A stretch of DNA of 64,000 nt. Source: Clostridium aquiflavi (GTDB lineage Bacteria; Bacillota; Clostridia; Clostridiales; Clostridiaceae). The stretch spans positions 33,991-97,990 of the forward strand of contig NZ_JAVJAN010000008.1 in NCBI RefSeq assembly GCF_031344075.1, read 5' to 3'. This document shows, in pieces, positions 1-7,083 of this stretch; positions within the stretch are counted from its first letter, which is position 1, and each line of letters opens with the position of its first letter. The notes beneath the pieces were generated by a model, which did not search any database, had not been told where the DNA came from, and saw only the letters and a program-made list of their open reading frames with translations. The position numbers and the translations under genes were made by a program.

Positions 1-1304
1 ATAGAATTCCATATGTTATAAAATAAACGTTGAACAGAATACAATGGATGATTAAATACATTTGCAAAAAATTCAGCTAATGCAGCAACTATATTCCAGA
101 CTAAAGCAATGCTATTATATATAAAACCTACAAATCCCATAAAGAGTCCACCTATAAAACCTATTATCTGTTGAAAATTTATTCCAAATAAATTCAAAAA
201 GTATATAAGTAACATTATTGTGCCTATTAAAATCAATATCGGTAAATTAGCTATAACCCATGCAAATGCAAATTGAAATACAAGTGGTATTAATATAGCT
301 AATAAAGCTATTCCTAATGATATCAACATAGGTTGTATTATGTCCCAATTGCTTGTAACTACATCTCCAACCCAACATATTAAAGTCGCTATCAAACCAA
401 TTCCCATACATATACCACTTATTATTCCCTGAAAAGCTCCATCGGAAAACATTTCATTTAACATTTGCATTGCTGGATTGATAGCATTCAATAACCCTAA
501 TCCAATCGTACCTAAACTACTATCAAAGTTTTCTTTAAGATTCTCAAATTGTGAGGATGCTGAATTGTTAAATTCATCTAGCATTGAAGAATCTAAGCCT
601 TTTTTATTTAATAACACATCAAATTTTGAAGTAAAATCATCTAAATCCTTACTTGCTTGTAAAACTCCCATATCTTCGCTACTAAATCCAAACTTATCTT
701 TAAGATCAGATCCATCTCCAGATAGCATACTATTAATAGCTCCACCTGCTCCAGATATTCCTTCTCCTGAATTACCAAGTGATAAACGTTCTGATAAATT
801 GGCTAGTTTATCTAAGCTTTCTGTATTTTTAGTTACTCCCATAAATGATTGTGCATTATTTTTAAGTTCATCAAATGAAAATCCTGATTCATTAGCCTGT
901 TTTTGAAGATGATTAAAATAAGCTGTTCCTGCCTCTTTATTTCCAAGCATTCCTTGTACTGAAATCATTTTGTCTTGCATTTTACTTGCTTCACCTATAA
1001 CTGCTGATATTCCATTTTTCAATGTTTCTGCATTGAAAAAACTTTTAAATGTTTCTGATGCCTTTGTTGCTAGTGCAGACATACTAGATGTACTTTTATT
1101 TACATTTTGATTTAATTTATCTTGTTCATCTGCTGCTTTTTGAACATTTATTTGTAAAACATTTGTTAATGAAATTTCTTGTTGTATTAATTGTATTTGC
1201 TGCATTTGTAATGTTTGTTGAAACTTAGGCATTATTGGTTGTTGTAATGCTGGTTGATTTACCATACCATCCATTACCATTAAGCCCGTTTCCATTGATG
1301 CCAT
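1..1304 (-). CDS. phage tail tape-measure protein (partial, 3' end beyond window)
   Basis: An open frame runs from an ATG at 1304, preceded by GGAGGTAATATT, to the left window edge, giving at least 434 residues and no stop. The start is Gln/Met-rich (residues 1-60), followed by a helical region with QDKMISVQGMLGNKEAGTAYF-like helices. From about residue 290 on there are several hydrophobic segments rich in Ile, Leu, Phe and Gly. A helical N-terminus plus internal membrane-like segments is typical of tape-measure proteins, which set tail length. The position directly downstream of the frameshifting tail chaperone is the conserved place for this gene in dsDNA phages and PBSX-like elements. The call rests on gene order and composition; I recognise no specific domain. 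Confidence 0.8.
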   Translation of the reverse strand, partial: MASMETGLMVMDGMVNQPALQQPIMPKFQQTLQMQQIQLIQQEISLTNVLQINVQKAADEQDKLNQNVNKSTSSMSALATKASETFKSFFNAETLKNGISAVIGEASKMQDKMISVQGMLGNKEAGTAYFNHLQKQANESGFSFDELKNNAQSFMGVTKNTESLDKLANLSERLSLGNSGEGISGAGGAINSMLSGDGSDLKDKFGFSSEDMGVLQASKDLDDFTSKFDVLLNKKGLDSSMLDEFNNSASSQFENLKENFDSSLGTIGLGLLNAINPAMQMLNEMFSDGAFQGIISGICMGIGLIATLICWVGDVVTSNWDIIQPMLISLGIALLAILIPLVFQFAFAWVIANLPILILIGTIMLLIYFLNLFGINFQQIIGFIGGLFMGFVGFIYNSIALVWNIVAALAEFFANVFNHPLYSVQRLFYNIWNS

Positions 1305-1323
1305 AATATTACCTCCTCTCCTT

Positions 1324-1913
1324 TTATCTTTTTCTCTTCATCCTATTTGCTTCTTTCTTTTCCTTTTCTACATGTAAATCTATTGAAGCATATATAAACG
1401 CCTTTTCTTGTCTAGATAAATTCATTAATTCATGAGGTAGTATTTTTAATTTATGGAGGGCATAGTGAGCATATGATGCTTCACCATCTCCCTCCTTAAT
1501 TAGTTTTTTGCTTCTTCAATTAAATCATTAACGCTTTTATCATAGCCATTAACTTCTCCTACTATTGATGACCAATCTGAAAATTCTCCATCTCTCATCT
1601 TAGATTTCATTGCACTTAGTAGCTCTTCAGCACCAAGAACTCCCCATGAAGCTTGTAGTTCTGAATTTTTTAAGTCAGGACAAATTGTAGTTTCAATTAT
1701 TAAATCAGATACATATTTATCTTGATCTGTTTCCATTATTCTTTGACCTTTTATTAATTTAGTTTTTCTATTTTTCTTTCTTATTCTATCCCCCATTTCA
1801 GCAGAAATAGGTCTAAATTTCATAAGCTTTTTCTTACCACCTATTGTTACTTCTCTTTCAATTTCTTGTGTATCCTCAAAACTATCCATTAAAAAATCTT
1901 CAAAATTATTCAT
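1324..1913 (-). CDS. tail assembly chaperone, predicted -1 frameshift (gpGT-like) product
   Basis: Just before the stop of the chaperone gene (TAA at 1502-1500) the zero-frame codons GCA AAA AAC form the canonical slippery heptamer A-AAA-AAC at 1509-1503. A -1 slip there enters a frame open for 59 more codons (CTA at 1503 to TAA at 1326-1324), ending in a Lys/Arg-rich tail. The product would be about 196 residues. This extension has no good start of its own. The architecture (short chaperone, -1 shifted longer form, then tape measure) is the conserved tail-assembly arrangement of lambda G/GT and of many contractile-tail phages. Ribosome slippage is inferred from the sequence. Confidence 0.8.
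1500..1913 (-). CDS. XkdN-like phage tail assembly chaperone (short form)
   Basis: Product of 137 residues beginning MNNFEDFLMDSFED. The ATG at 1913 is chosen because AAGGAG (1928-1923) sits about 9 nt upstream; the in-frame GTG at 1931 overlaps that Shine-Dalgarno sequence. The protein is highly charged and acidic at both ends with a KKLMKFRPISAEMGDRI segment, resembling the XkdN/YqbN tail assembly chaperones of PBSX-type elements. It lies between tail tube and tape measure, where such chaperones coat the tape measure during tail assembly. It also supplies the N-terminus of the frameshifted longer form. Identification rests on gene order plus general family resemblance. Confidence 0.8.
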   Translation of the reverse strand: MNNFEDFLMDSFEDTQEIEREVTIGGKKKLMKFRPISAEMGDRIRKKNRKTKLIKGQRIMETDQDKYVSDLIIETTICPDLKNSELQASWGVLGAEELLSAMKSKMRDGEFSDWSSIVGEVNGYDKSVNDLIEEAKN

Positions 1914-1981
1914 TATTCCATACTCCTTCACTAATCGTTTTTGTTTTTACACTAATATTTAATACTCAAAGCATAAATAAG

Positions 1982-2250
1982 ACTCTGTTTTAGCATACGT
2001 TGATATATTCATAAGTAAAGTTGGACTGAGTAATTGAACTTAGGAATACTAAAAATGAGTATAGTCCCATTTTAGCTTGCTCCCAATATAAAATTGTGAC
2101 TTAAAAGAGGAAACTCGATTCCTATTAAGTCACTGAGTAAGTTCGAGGCGTAAAATATAAAATTTTTACTCTCACTTAACTATTCTCAAAGTCCAATTAC
2201 AATGCCACTTTACCCATTGAATATATCAACGTATTCTGCTAAAACAGAGT
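1982..2250. repeat. MITE-like element with ~31-bp terminal inverted repeats
   Basis: ACTCTGTTTTAGCA near 1982 and its complement TGCTAAAACAGAGT ending at 2250 open a pair of about 31-bp inverted repeats (1982-2012 and 2217-2250). They match almost perfectly apart from a 3-nt insertion in the right arm. Between them lie about 200 bp without a coding frame, including a further internal palindrome (GTGACTTAA ... TTAAGTCAC near 2096-2135). The element separates the tube and chaperone genes of the tail operon. A shorter, diverged relative lies at 30519-30637, so this is a repeat family and not a one-off structure. Target duplications could not be defined. Confidence 0.8.
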
Positions 2251-2262
2251 AGATTTATAATA

Positions 2263-2730
2263 TTAACCAATTACTGGTTTTCCGAATTTATCTAATAAAT
2301 CAACATCTTCATAAGTAAATGCCATTTCTTCTTCTAAAACTTCACTTTCTACATCAAACATAGCCATGCTTACTTTATCAAAGTTACATTTTTTTAATAC
2401 AATTGTTTGCTTTCCAACTGTAGAAGTTGCATCTTCATTAGTGACTGTCATATCGAAATAAACATCTTTTCCTGTTTTAATATACTTTATCATCATTTCT
2501 CTAAATAAAGATGTTACATAATAAATTGTAAGTGTTCCTGTTCCTTTCCAGCCTGTAGCTTTATTTTGTTCAACTCTACTGCCTAAAGTTTTACCTGTTG
2601 TTTTAGTTTTTTCTGCATCTGATTCTAACTTTTTAGCATAAAATAATTCCTCATTTCTACCATTTACAGTTATGAACCCCTTTGCTTCTGTTCCACTTAA
2701 AGTATCACTAAAATTTAAAAAATTACTCAT
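2263..2730 (-). CDS. XkdM-like phage tail tube protein
   Basis: 155 residues. The protein resembles the PBSX XkdM/YqbM tail-tube family: an N-terminal FLNFSDTLSGTEAKGFITVNG segment, a central VEQNKATGWKGTGTLTIYYVTS stretch with MIKYIKTGKDVYFDM, and a C-terminal VESEVLEEEMAFTYEDVDLLDKF tail. This is the small beta-rich protein that stacks into the inner tube of contractile tails. It follows the sheath gene after 18 nt with a GGAGG Shine-Dalgarno, in the canonical sheath-tube order. A MITE-like element lies immediately downstream, within what should be one operon. Confidence 0.9.
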   Translation of the reverse strand: MSNFLNFSDTLSGTEAKGFITVNGRNEELFYAKKLESDAEKTKTTGKTLGSRVEQNKATGWKGTGTLTIYYVTSLFREMMIKYIKTGKDVYFDMTVTNEDATSTVGKQTIVLKKCNFDKVSMAMFDVESEVLEEEMAFTYEDVDLLDKFGKPVIG

Positions 2731-2748
2731 TTAATATTCCTCCAATCA

Positions 2749-4059
2749 TTATATAAATACAGTCATATATATTTTTTCCATACTATCTACTGGTTGCGCA
2801 TTAACATTTACAACAATAGAATCATTAGAATTTCCTTTAAGTACCTCAATATCATCTACAACTACATTTTCTAATGCTCCTTGTCCTTGTAATGTTTCTA
2901 AAATATTTAATATATCTTTCTTAAATAAGTTTCTTCCATCCTCATTGTTGCTTACTTTGCCAATATAAGATTCTTCCCACTTATATTTAATCTTGTCATT
3001 TATTCCATCTAAAACTCTTATAACTCTGTTTTTTCTAAAGTCAGATTTTTTATCCTCTGTAAAAGTCTTTAATGTGTTAATATCTTGTTCAATTAAAACT
3101 TGTTGCTTATTATTGATGAAGATTATTTCACCTTTTTTGATTATCTCTTTTATTTCGCTATCTGCATATCTAACATCAACATTGCTTGCACCTTCATATA
3201 AAGCATAAGTATTAGAATCAGCATAACCTGAGCTTGCTGTTAACGCTGCTACATATGCTGTTGCTTGTACATTAGTTACATGTACATCATCTTTAAGATA
3301 CACACCATTCTTTATAGATATAATCCCTTCATAGTCTGCTTCTGCAAAGTTTGGTAAAACAGCTTGAACTTTTCTTCCCTCACATTCTCTTAATCTTTTA
3401 ATAAACTCTTTTACAACCAACTTAGTGTCTGACTCATCATACGGTATTGCTACAGTATTGAAATCAAATAATTCTAATTCTGCTAAAAAGTCTACATAAT
3501 CCTTTCCTGTAATAGGTTTATCTTCTCCACCTTCTAGTTTTGCTCCAGCAGATAAAGTTAGTGCACCTGATCCTTTAAAGTCTACAAGTGCATTAGATAC
3601 TAACTCATCAATATTTTTTACAGTTTGTGTATCTAGTTTTGTATATTCTAGGAATGTGATTACATCAAATTTAGTTTCATCATTTACATTAGTTTGAATT
3701 TGAATTCTTATATCATTTCCTTTACTTCCACTCCATTTTGATGTTACTGCTAATTCTCCTAGTTTCTTCGTTGCTTTAACACCTTCATTAAGTCTGTATA
3801 ATAAAACTGTTTTTGCTTTCTTTAAGCCTTCTTTAAGCATTAGAAGGCTTTCTTCATTTAGTTCTATTCCTATTACTCCTAACAAATCTGTTTCATTATC
3901 TATTTTTACTATTGTTTTTTCTGGTCCAAAAGGCAATACTAACGGTAAAGCCATTACCCCTCTTTCATTATTGCTACTATCATTATTCTTTTTACTTTTA
4001 AAATTAACATAAGCTCCTGCTCTTATTTTATTTTGTTTTTCCCATGTTCCACCTGCCAT
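2749..4059 (-). CDS. phage tail sheath protein (XkdK-like)
   Basis: 436 residues, normal for a short PBSX-type contractile tail sheath. The N-terminus MAGGTWEKQNKIRAGAYVNFKS matches the XkdK start. Other family-like segments are RGVMALPLVLPFGPEK (~34-50), TSKWSGSKGNDIRIQIQTN (~105-123), and the C-terminal region with IRVLDGINDKIKYKWEESYIGKVSNN and a conserved short strand near the end (PVDSMEKIYMTVFI), which in sheath families mediates handshake contacts between subunits. The presence of a sheath identifies the tail as contractile (myovirus or R-type). It is co-directional and closely spaced with neighbouring tail genes. Confidence 0.95.
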   Translation of the reverse strand: MAGGTWEKQNKIRAGAYVNFKSKKNNDSSNNERGVMALPLVLPFGPEKTIVKIDNETDLLGVIGIELNEESLLMLKEGLKKAKTVLLYRLNEGVKATKKLGELAVTSKWSGSKGNDIRIQIQTNVNDETKFDVITFLEYTKLDTQTVKNIDELVSNALVDFKGSGALTLSAGAKLEGGEDKPITGKDYVDFLAELELFDFNTVAIPYDESDTKLVVKEFIKRLRECEGRKVQAVLPNFAEADYEGIISIKNGVYLKDDVHVTNVQATAYVAALTASSGYADSNTYALYEGASNVDVRYADSEIKEIIKKGEIIFINNKQQVLIEQDINTLKTFTEDKKSDFRKNRVIRVLDGINDKIKYKWEESYIGKVSNNEDGRNLFKKDILNILETLQGQGALENVVVDDIEVLKGNSNDSIVVNVNAQPVDSMEKIYMTVFI

Positions 4060-4218
4060 TTATTTGACCTCCATATTATAAAATTTGTTTATTACATCTC
4101 TTGCATCATTTATGCTATATTCTTCTTTTGTTAATAATGCATTTAAAATGTCCTTTTCATTTCTTGTAAAATGTTTAGATTGTACTAATTGCTCTTTTGA
4201 AAATTTACTTTCCAACAA
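4060..4218 (-). CDS. small phage structural-region protein, unknown function
   Basis: A 52-codon frame between the tail terminator and sheath genes. Probable start TTG at 4218 (another TTG at 4215) with GGGGG a few bases upstream, overlapping the end of the preceding gene; TAA at 4062-4060 abuts the sheath ATG. It encodes a charged peptide with KFSKEQLVQSKHF and LLTKEEYSINDARDVINKF, which looks like a small helical protein. PBSX-like clusters also carry a small gene (xkdJ position) directly before the sheath, which supports reality. I cannot assign a function. The start codon is uncertain. Confidence 0.6.
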   Translation of the reverse strand: MLESKFSKEQLVQSKHFTRNEKDILNALLTKEEYSINDARDVINKFYNMEVK

Positions 4219-4621
4219 TATCTACCCCCATCTTTTGCATATTTACTTCTTCAATTGTTTTTAATATATTAAACTTTACTTGAAACTTAAAATGTAATAT
4301 TCCATCTGATATTTCATGCTCTTTATTAGATACTCTGTACTTTTTATTATCAACCTCTATATATTCAAGTGTTTTATATAAAGTATCAGCCATATTAAAA
4401 TAATCTAAATTAATACTTTCTTTATTACTTAAATAATTTACATCAAAATATATAACTTCTTTATATCGTCTATTTAATTCTTTTACTTGTTTTGAAGATA
4501 ATACTTGCACAAAAAAACAAGGCTTCGTAAAACCTTGCTCCATAGCATCATCATATATATTTATCTCATGAAAATTTTGAGATAACATTTTATTAATTTC
4601 AAGCTTTAATTTACTTATCAT
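4205..4621 (-). CDS. phage tail terminator-like protein (DUF6838-type)
   Basis: 138 residues, MISKLKLEINKMLSQNF at the start. It contains YDDAMEQGFTKPCFFVQVL and a later ISDGILHFKFQVKF strand, a pattern typical of the small tail-terminator/tail-completion family at the XkdI position. The start ATG at 4621 has an excellent GGGAGGTGAT Shine-Dalgarno. It is the first gene of the visible leftward tail operon. In a complete phage, head-tail joining, capsid, portal and terminase genes would lie upstream; here only a 360-bp regulatory gap and a regulator gene do. Family assignment is moderately sure. Confidence 0.7.
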   Translation of the reverse strand: MISKLKLEINKMLSQNFHEINIYDDAMEQGFTKPCFFVQVLSSKQVKELNRRYKEVIYFDVNYLSNKESINLDYFNMADTLYKTLEYIEVDNKKYRVSNKEHEISDGILHFKFQVKFNILKTIEEVNMQKMGVDIVGK

Positions 4622-4688
4622 TCAAATTATCACCTCCCTTCAAGGCTGATTCGTTTTAATAATATAAGATTTTTAAATTTATATATAT

Positions 4689-4704
4689 TTTTAGGTACCT
4701 AAAA
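4689..4704. promoter_or_regulatory. perfect 16-bp palindrome in tail-operon leader
   Basis: TTTTAGGTACCTAAAA is a perfect dyad located about 70 bp before the first tail gene, between the direct-repeat copy at 4721 and the Shine-Dalgarno sequence. Its size and position suit a dimeric-protein operator controlling the tail operon. The binding protein is unknown; the HTH regulator and the repressor next door are candidates. Confidence 0.45.
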
Positions 4705-4720
4705 TCATATGTCTTTTTTT

Positions 4721-4791
4721 ACTTTTCCACAATATCATTATCTCATGGTTATTATTTCATTAAAATAACATCTTTTTTTCATCTATTTTTC
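4721..4791. repeat. 71-bp direct repeat, copy A
   Basis: Matches 4906-4976 at about 65 of 71 positions, offset exactly 185 bp. It lies just upstream of the tail operon on the minus strand. Within it, 4782-4738 could encode the 14-residue peptide MKKRCYFNEIITMR, but no Shine-Dalgarno is visible, so a regulatory role is more likely than coding. Confidence 0.8.
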
Positions 4792-4832
4792 AAAACGATA
4801 TTTCATGTGTACAATTTAGCTTTGTTATAATT

Positions 4833-4864
4833 AAAAGCACCTATATTTTCATACAAGTGCTTTT
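4833..4864. terminator. intrinsic terminator between regulator and tail operon
   Basis: AAAAGCAC (4833-4840) pairs with GTGCTTTT (4857-4864) around a 16-nt loop, with T-rich sequence on either strand. It lies between the two direct-repeat copies, so the regulator gene and tail operon are probably separate transcripts or joined by read-through/antitermination. Confidence 0.6.
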
Positions 4865-4905
4865 CCCATATAACTATATTTAAATTGTTGTTTTTGTGTT
4901 TTCTT

Positions 4906-4976
4906 ACTTTTCCACAATACCATTATCTCACGTTTATTATTTCATTAAAATAGCATCTTTTTTTCATGTATTTGTC
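4906..4976. repeat. 71-bp direct repeat, copy B
   Basis: Second copy of the repeat at 4721-4791, immediately downstream of the regulator gene's stop. The equivalent short frame (4967-4923) reads MKKRCYFNEIINVR. Of six differences between the copies, one is silent and two make changes inside the peptide (Thr/Asn, Met/Val). Repetition in a phage regulatory gap suggests duplicated binding sites. Confidence 0.8.
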
Positions 4977-4984
4977 ATTGTATT

Positions 4985-5494
4985 TTAACATACCTTCATT
5001 CCTTCTACTCCAAATAAATATATTCCTAACTCTTCTAACATCTCTTTAACCCATCTTCTAACTGTAATAACACCACAATTAAGCTCTTCTGCAACTTCTT
5101 CATATGTCTTTTCATCTATAAATAGTTTTTCTAATGCCAAATATTTCTCTACAACACCCTTTTTTCTTTGCTCTTTTTTTAATACCTCTAATGAAGAATC
5201 TATATGCGATATCATTATTAATGTTTTCACTTTACTTTGTTTTATACTTAATATATATAATTCATCATATTCTTCTTTTTCTAATTCAATCTTATCAGTA
5301 TTTGTTATATCATTTATATCACTTATTGAATAAATAATATGAGATTTTAAATCATTATAATGTTTCATTAATAATTTGGTATTATGAAAAACTTTTTTCT
5401 TATCTAAATCTTTTTGTTCCTTGTCATATTCTTTTATTGCTGTTTTAACTGCCATTTCTATAATTCCTTCTATATTCATTTCTTGTAATTCCAT
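4985..5494 (-). CDS. HTH regulator of the tail operon (RinA/ArpU or sigma region 4-like)
   Basis: 169 residues. The N-terminal two thirds are charged helices. The C-terminus carries a helix-turn-helix with sigma region-4 character: KTYEEVAEELNCGVITVRRWVKEMLEELG (~131-159). Phage late-gene activators of the RinA/ArpU group and tailocin regulators have this layout and lie directly before the late structural genes, as here. The start ATG at 5494 has a GGGGGAG Shine-Dalgarno. It is separated from the tail operon by a repeat-rich 360-bp gap with a terminator hairpin. Exact family membership is not certain. Confidence 0.7.
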   Translation of the reverse strand: MELQEMNIEGIIEMAVKTAIKEYDKEQKDLDKKKVFHNTKLLMKHYNDLKSHIIYSISDINDITNTDKIELEKEEYDELYILSIKQSKVKTLIMISHIDSSLEVLKKEQRKKGVVEKYLALEKLFIDEKTYEEVAEELNCGVITVRRWVKEMLEELGIYLFGVEGMKVC

Positions 5495-5578
5495 AATTGT
5501 TTACTCCCCCTCAATAAAATTTAAACTTTGTTTTAAAACACATCAAAACTCTAATTAATCTATAAATACATCTTATAT

Positions 5579-5725
5579 CCGGTTTCCCGTTTATGCAAAT
5601 CTAATTTGTTACGTTTTTCCGGTATTTTAGTTTAATTTTTATGCATTTTCTCTCATTTATTCAGTTTTCTGTATACAATTGTTTACTTTTTCCATATTAA
5701 GTGATATTATATTTCTGTAAACCGG
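5579..5725. promoter_or_regulatory. repeated CCGG-centred motifs, putative repressor operators
   Basis: The 250-bp divergent region between regulator (-) and repressor (+) holds three CCGG-containing sites in otherwise AT-rich DNA: ATCCGGTTT at about 5577, TTCCGGTAT at about 5617, and AAACCGGAA ending near 5727 just before the repressor Shine-Dalgarno. CCGG is rare in this genome, so clustering of three here suggests operators for the cro/C1-type repressor. This is inference only. Confidence 0.4.
5682..5710 (+). promoter_or_regulatory. sigma-A-type promoter of repressor gene
   Basis: TTTACT (5682-5687), a 17-nt spacer and TATTAT (5705-5710) lie about 40 bp upstream of the repressor start; the third CCGG motif overlaps the expected transcription start. 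Confidence 0.55.
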
Positions 5726-5749
5726 AATAAATATAAAGGGGTGATTTCT

Positions 5750-6115
5750 ATGAGCTATATAGGTAACTTTTTAAAAAATAAAAGATTTGAAAAAAAATTT
5801 ACATTAAAAGACCTATCAGATTTGAGTGGTGTTGGACCAAGTACAATTTCAGATATAGAAACTGGTAAGGCCTTAAATCCTCGAATGATAACACTTCAAA
5901 AACTAGCTTCTTCTCTTGATATATCCGTAAATGATTTTTTTGAAGAAACAAAAATTGATATTATAGATGAAAATTCAATAAAAAATGTAGATATTGAAAA
6001 ACAAAAACAAATTGATACAGTTGCAGCACATTTAGAAGATAAACATTTAACTCCAAAAAAAGTCAAATTACTAAAAGATTACATAGATGCTTTATTTGAT
6101 GATGAAAATTGGTAA
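5750..6115 (+). CDS. cro/C1-type HTH repressor
   Basis: 121 residues. An XRE-family HTH occupies residues ~4-60: LKDLSDLSGVGPSTISDIETG followed by ITLQKLASSLDISVNDFF, the classical cro/C1 pattern. The C-terminal half is helical and charged with no peptidase signature, so inactivation probably depends on the downstream ImmA-like protein and not on self-cleavage. The ATG at 5750 is preferred over the GTG at 5741 because AAGGGGTGA overlaps that GTG. It diverges from the tail regulator, the usual arrangement of a lysogeny-type or tailocin switch. It overlaps or abuts the next gene. Confidence 0.85.
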   Translation: MSYIGNFLKNKRFEKKFTLKDLSDLSGVGPSTISDIETGKALNPRMITLQKLASSLDISVNDFFEETKIDIIDENSIKNVDIEKQKQIDTVAAHLEDKHLTPKKVKLLKDYIDALFDDENW

Positions 6116-6120
6116 CTTAC

Positions 6121-6594
6121 ATGAGTAATTTAATGACATATGAAGATTTGCTTATATATGCTCAAAATAAGGGGTTAAATATTAAAGAAAAAAAATTAAA
6201 ATTTAATTTTAAGGGATTATATAAGAATAGCCGAATACTTATTAATTCTGATATTGACACAGATATCGAACGTAAATGTATTCTAATTGAAGAGATAGGA
6301 CATCATGAAACATCCTTTGGAAATATAATTGACTATAATAATCTTAACAGTAAAAAACAAGAATTGAGAGCTCGGAGATGGGCAAATGAAAAACTTATTG
6401 AAATAAAAGATCTAATTTGTGCTTATAATTATGGTGTGAAAAATAAATATGAATTAGCTGATTTTTTTGGGGTAACTGAAGAATTCTTAAATGATACCAT
6501 TATTAACTACAGAAAAAAATATGGTATTTGCTATAAGATAGACTCTTATTTAATATATTTTGAACCAAACTTAGGAATATTGAAATTAGTTTAA
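6121..6594 (+). CDS. ImmA/IrrE-like putative metalloprotease
   Basis: 157 residues from the ATG at 6121 (a TTG at 6109 would add four residues and overlap the repressor stop). The motif IEEIGHHE at about residues 56-63 corresponds to the ImmA/IrrE zinc-binding HExxH region, but the first His is Glu. EELGHH-type variants are common in Gram-positive phage members. Downstream, ARRWANEKLI and FGVTEEFLND segments fit the family. In ICEBs1 the ImmA partner cleaves the adjacent ImmR repressor on DNA damage; the same pairing here suggests SOS-linked induction. No strong Shine-Dalgarno is seen, so translation is probably coupled to the repressor gene. Confidence 0.75.
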   Translation: MSNLMTYEDLLIYAQNKGLNIKEKKLKFNFKGLYKNSRILINSDIDTDIERKCILIEEIGHHETSFGNIIDYNNLNSKKQELRARRWANEKLIEIKDLICAYNYGVKNKYELADFFGVTEEFLNDTIINYRKKYGICYKIDSYLIYFEPNLGILKLV

Positions 6595-6596
6595 AT

Positions 6597-6631
6597 AAAA
6601 AGAACACTAGACGTTAACCTAGTGTTCTTTA
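6597..6631. terminator. bidirectional terminator of immA-like gene and rnpB
   Basis: AAAGAACACTAG and CTAGTGTTCTTT form a 12-bp stem with an 8-nt loop. T-runs on both strands let it end the plus-strand repressor operon and the minus-strand RNase P RNA. Confidence 0.8.
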
Positions 6632-6638
6632 TATTTGT

Positions 6639-6982
6639 ACGAGACAAGCCGTAAGCGGGGTTCTGTATTAAGCAATCATCTATCTAGGCTCATTGTTGCC
6701 AATGAGCTCAAGCGACGCACCCGGAGGCGGGACGGGCAATCCCTTAATGCCTCTCTATTCGGTCTTGCTCCAAGTGGGGTTTACATAGCCGTGATGTCAC
6801 CATCACGCTGGTGAGCTCTTACCTCGCCTTTCCACCCTTACCTAAGTAAACTTAGGCGGTATATCTCTGTTGCACTATCCTTCAAGTCGCCTTGACTGGA
6901 CGTTATCCAGCACCCTGCCCTATGGAGCCCCGACTTTCCTCTCCTGGGTCAAGCCCAGCAGCGATTGCACGTTTTGCTCGCA
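6639..6982 (-). ncRNA. rnpB: RNase P RNA (bacterial)
   Basis: The minus strand carries the universally conserved RNase P RNA blocks: GAGGAAAGTC followed by GGGGCTCC (P3/P4 region), ACAGAGATATACCGCC, GGTGGAAAGGCGAGGTAAGAG, and near the 3' end ACAGAACCCCGCTTACGGC. Length is about 345 nt. It is much more GC-rich than its surroundings, as expected for a structured RNA. The ends are set from the promoter (start about 7 nt after the -10 box) and the closing P1 pairing of CGAG with CTCG. It is the catalytic subunit that trims tRNA 5' ends. Confidence 0.95.
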
Positions 6983-6988
6983 AGATTT

Positions 6989-7017
6989 ATATTATCACAC
7001 ATCTTATAATTTTACAA
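6989..7017 (-). promoter_or_regulatory. sigma-A promoter of rnpB
   Basis: TTGTAA (7017-7012), 17-nt spacer, TAATAT (6994-6989), placed about 7 nt before the RNase P RNA 5' end. Confidence 0.65.
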
Positions 7018-7083
7018 ATAAAAATTTAATAATTTTTTTGGTAATTATTAAGCTAAGTGATAAAGTTACTAAATATTGTTATT

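Noticed and set aside
478..906. A Ser/Asn/Pro-rich plus-strand open frame
   Set aside because: It is the shadow of the tape-measure gene on the opposite strand and has no ribosome-binding site.
4738..4967. Two near-identical 14-residue peptides as signalling peptide genes
   Set aside because: No ribosome-binding sites precede either ATG and the similarity extends well outside the frames, so the DNA repeat explains the match.
1..6635. Prophage attachment sites or an integrase next to rnpB
   Set aside because: No integrase/recombinase frame and no direct repeat of the rnpB end were seen in the window.
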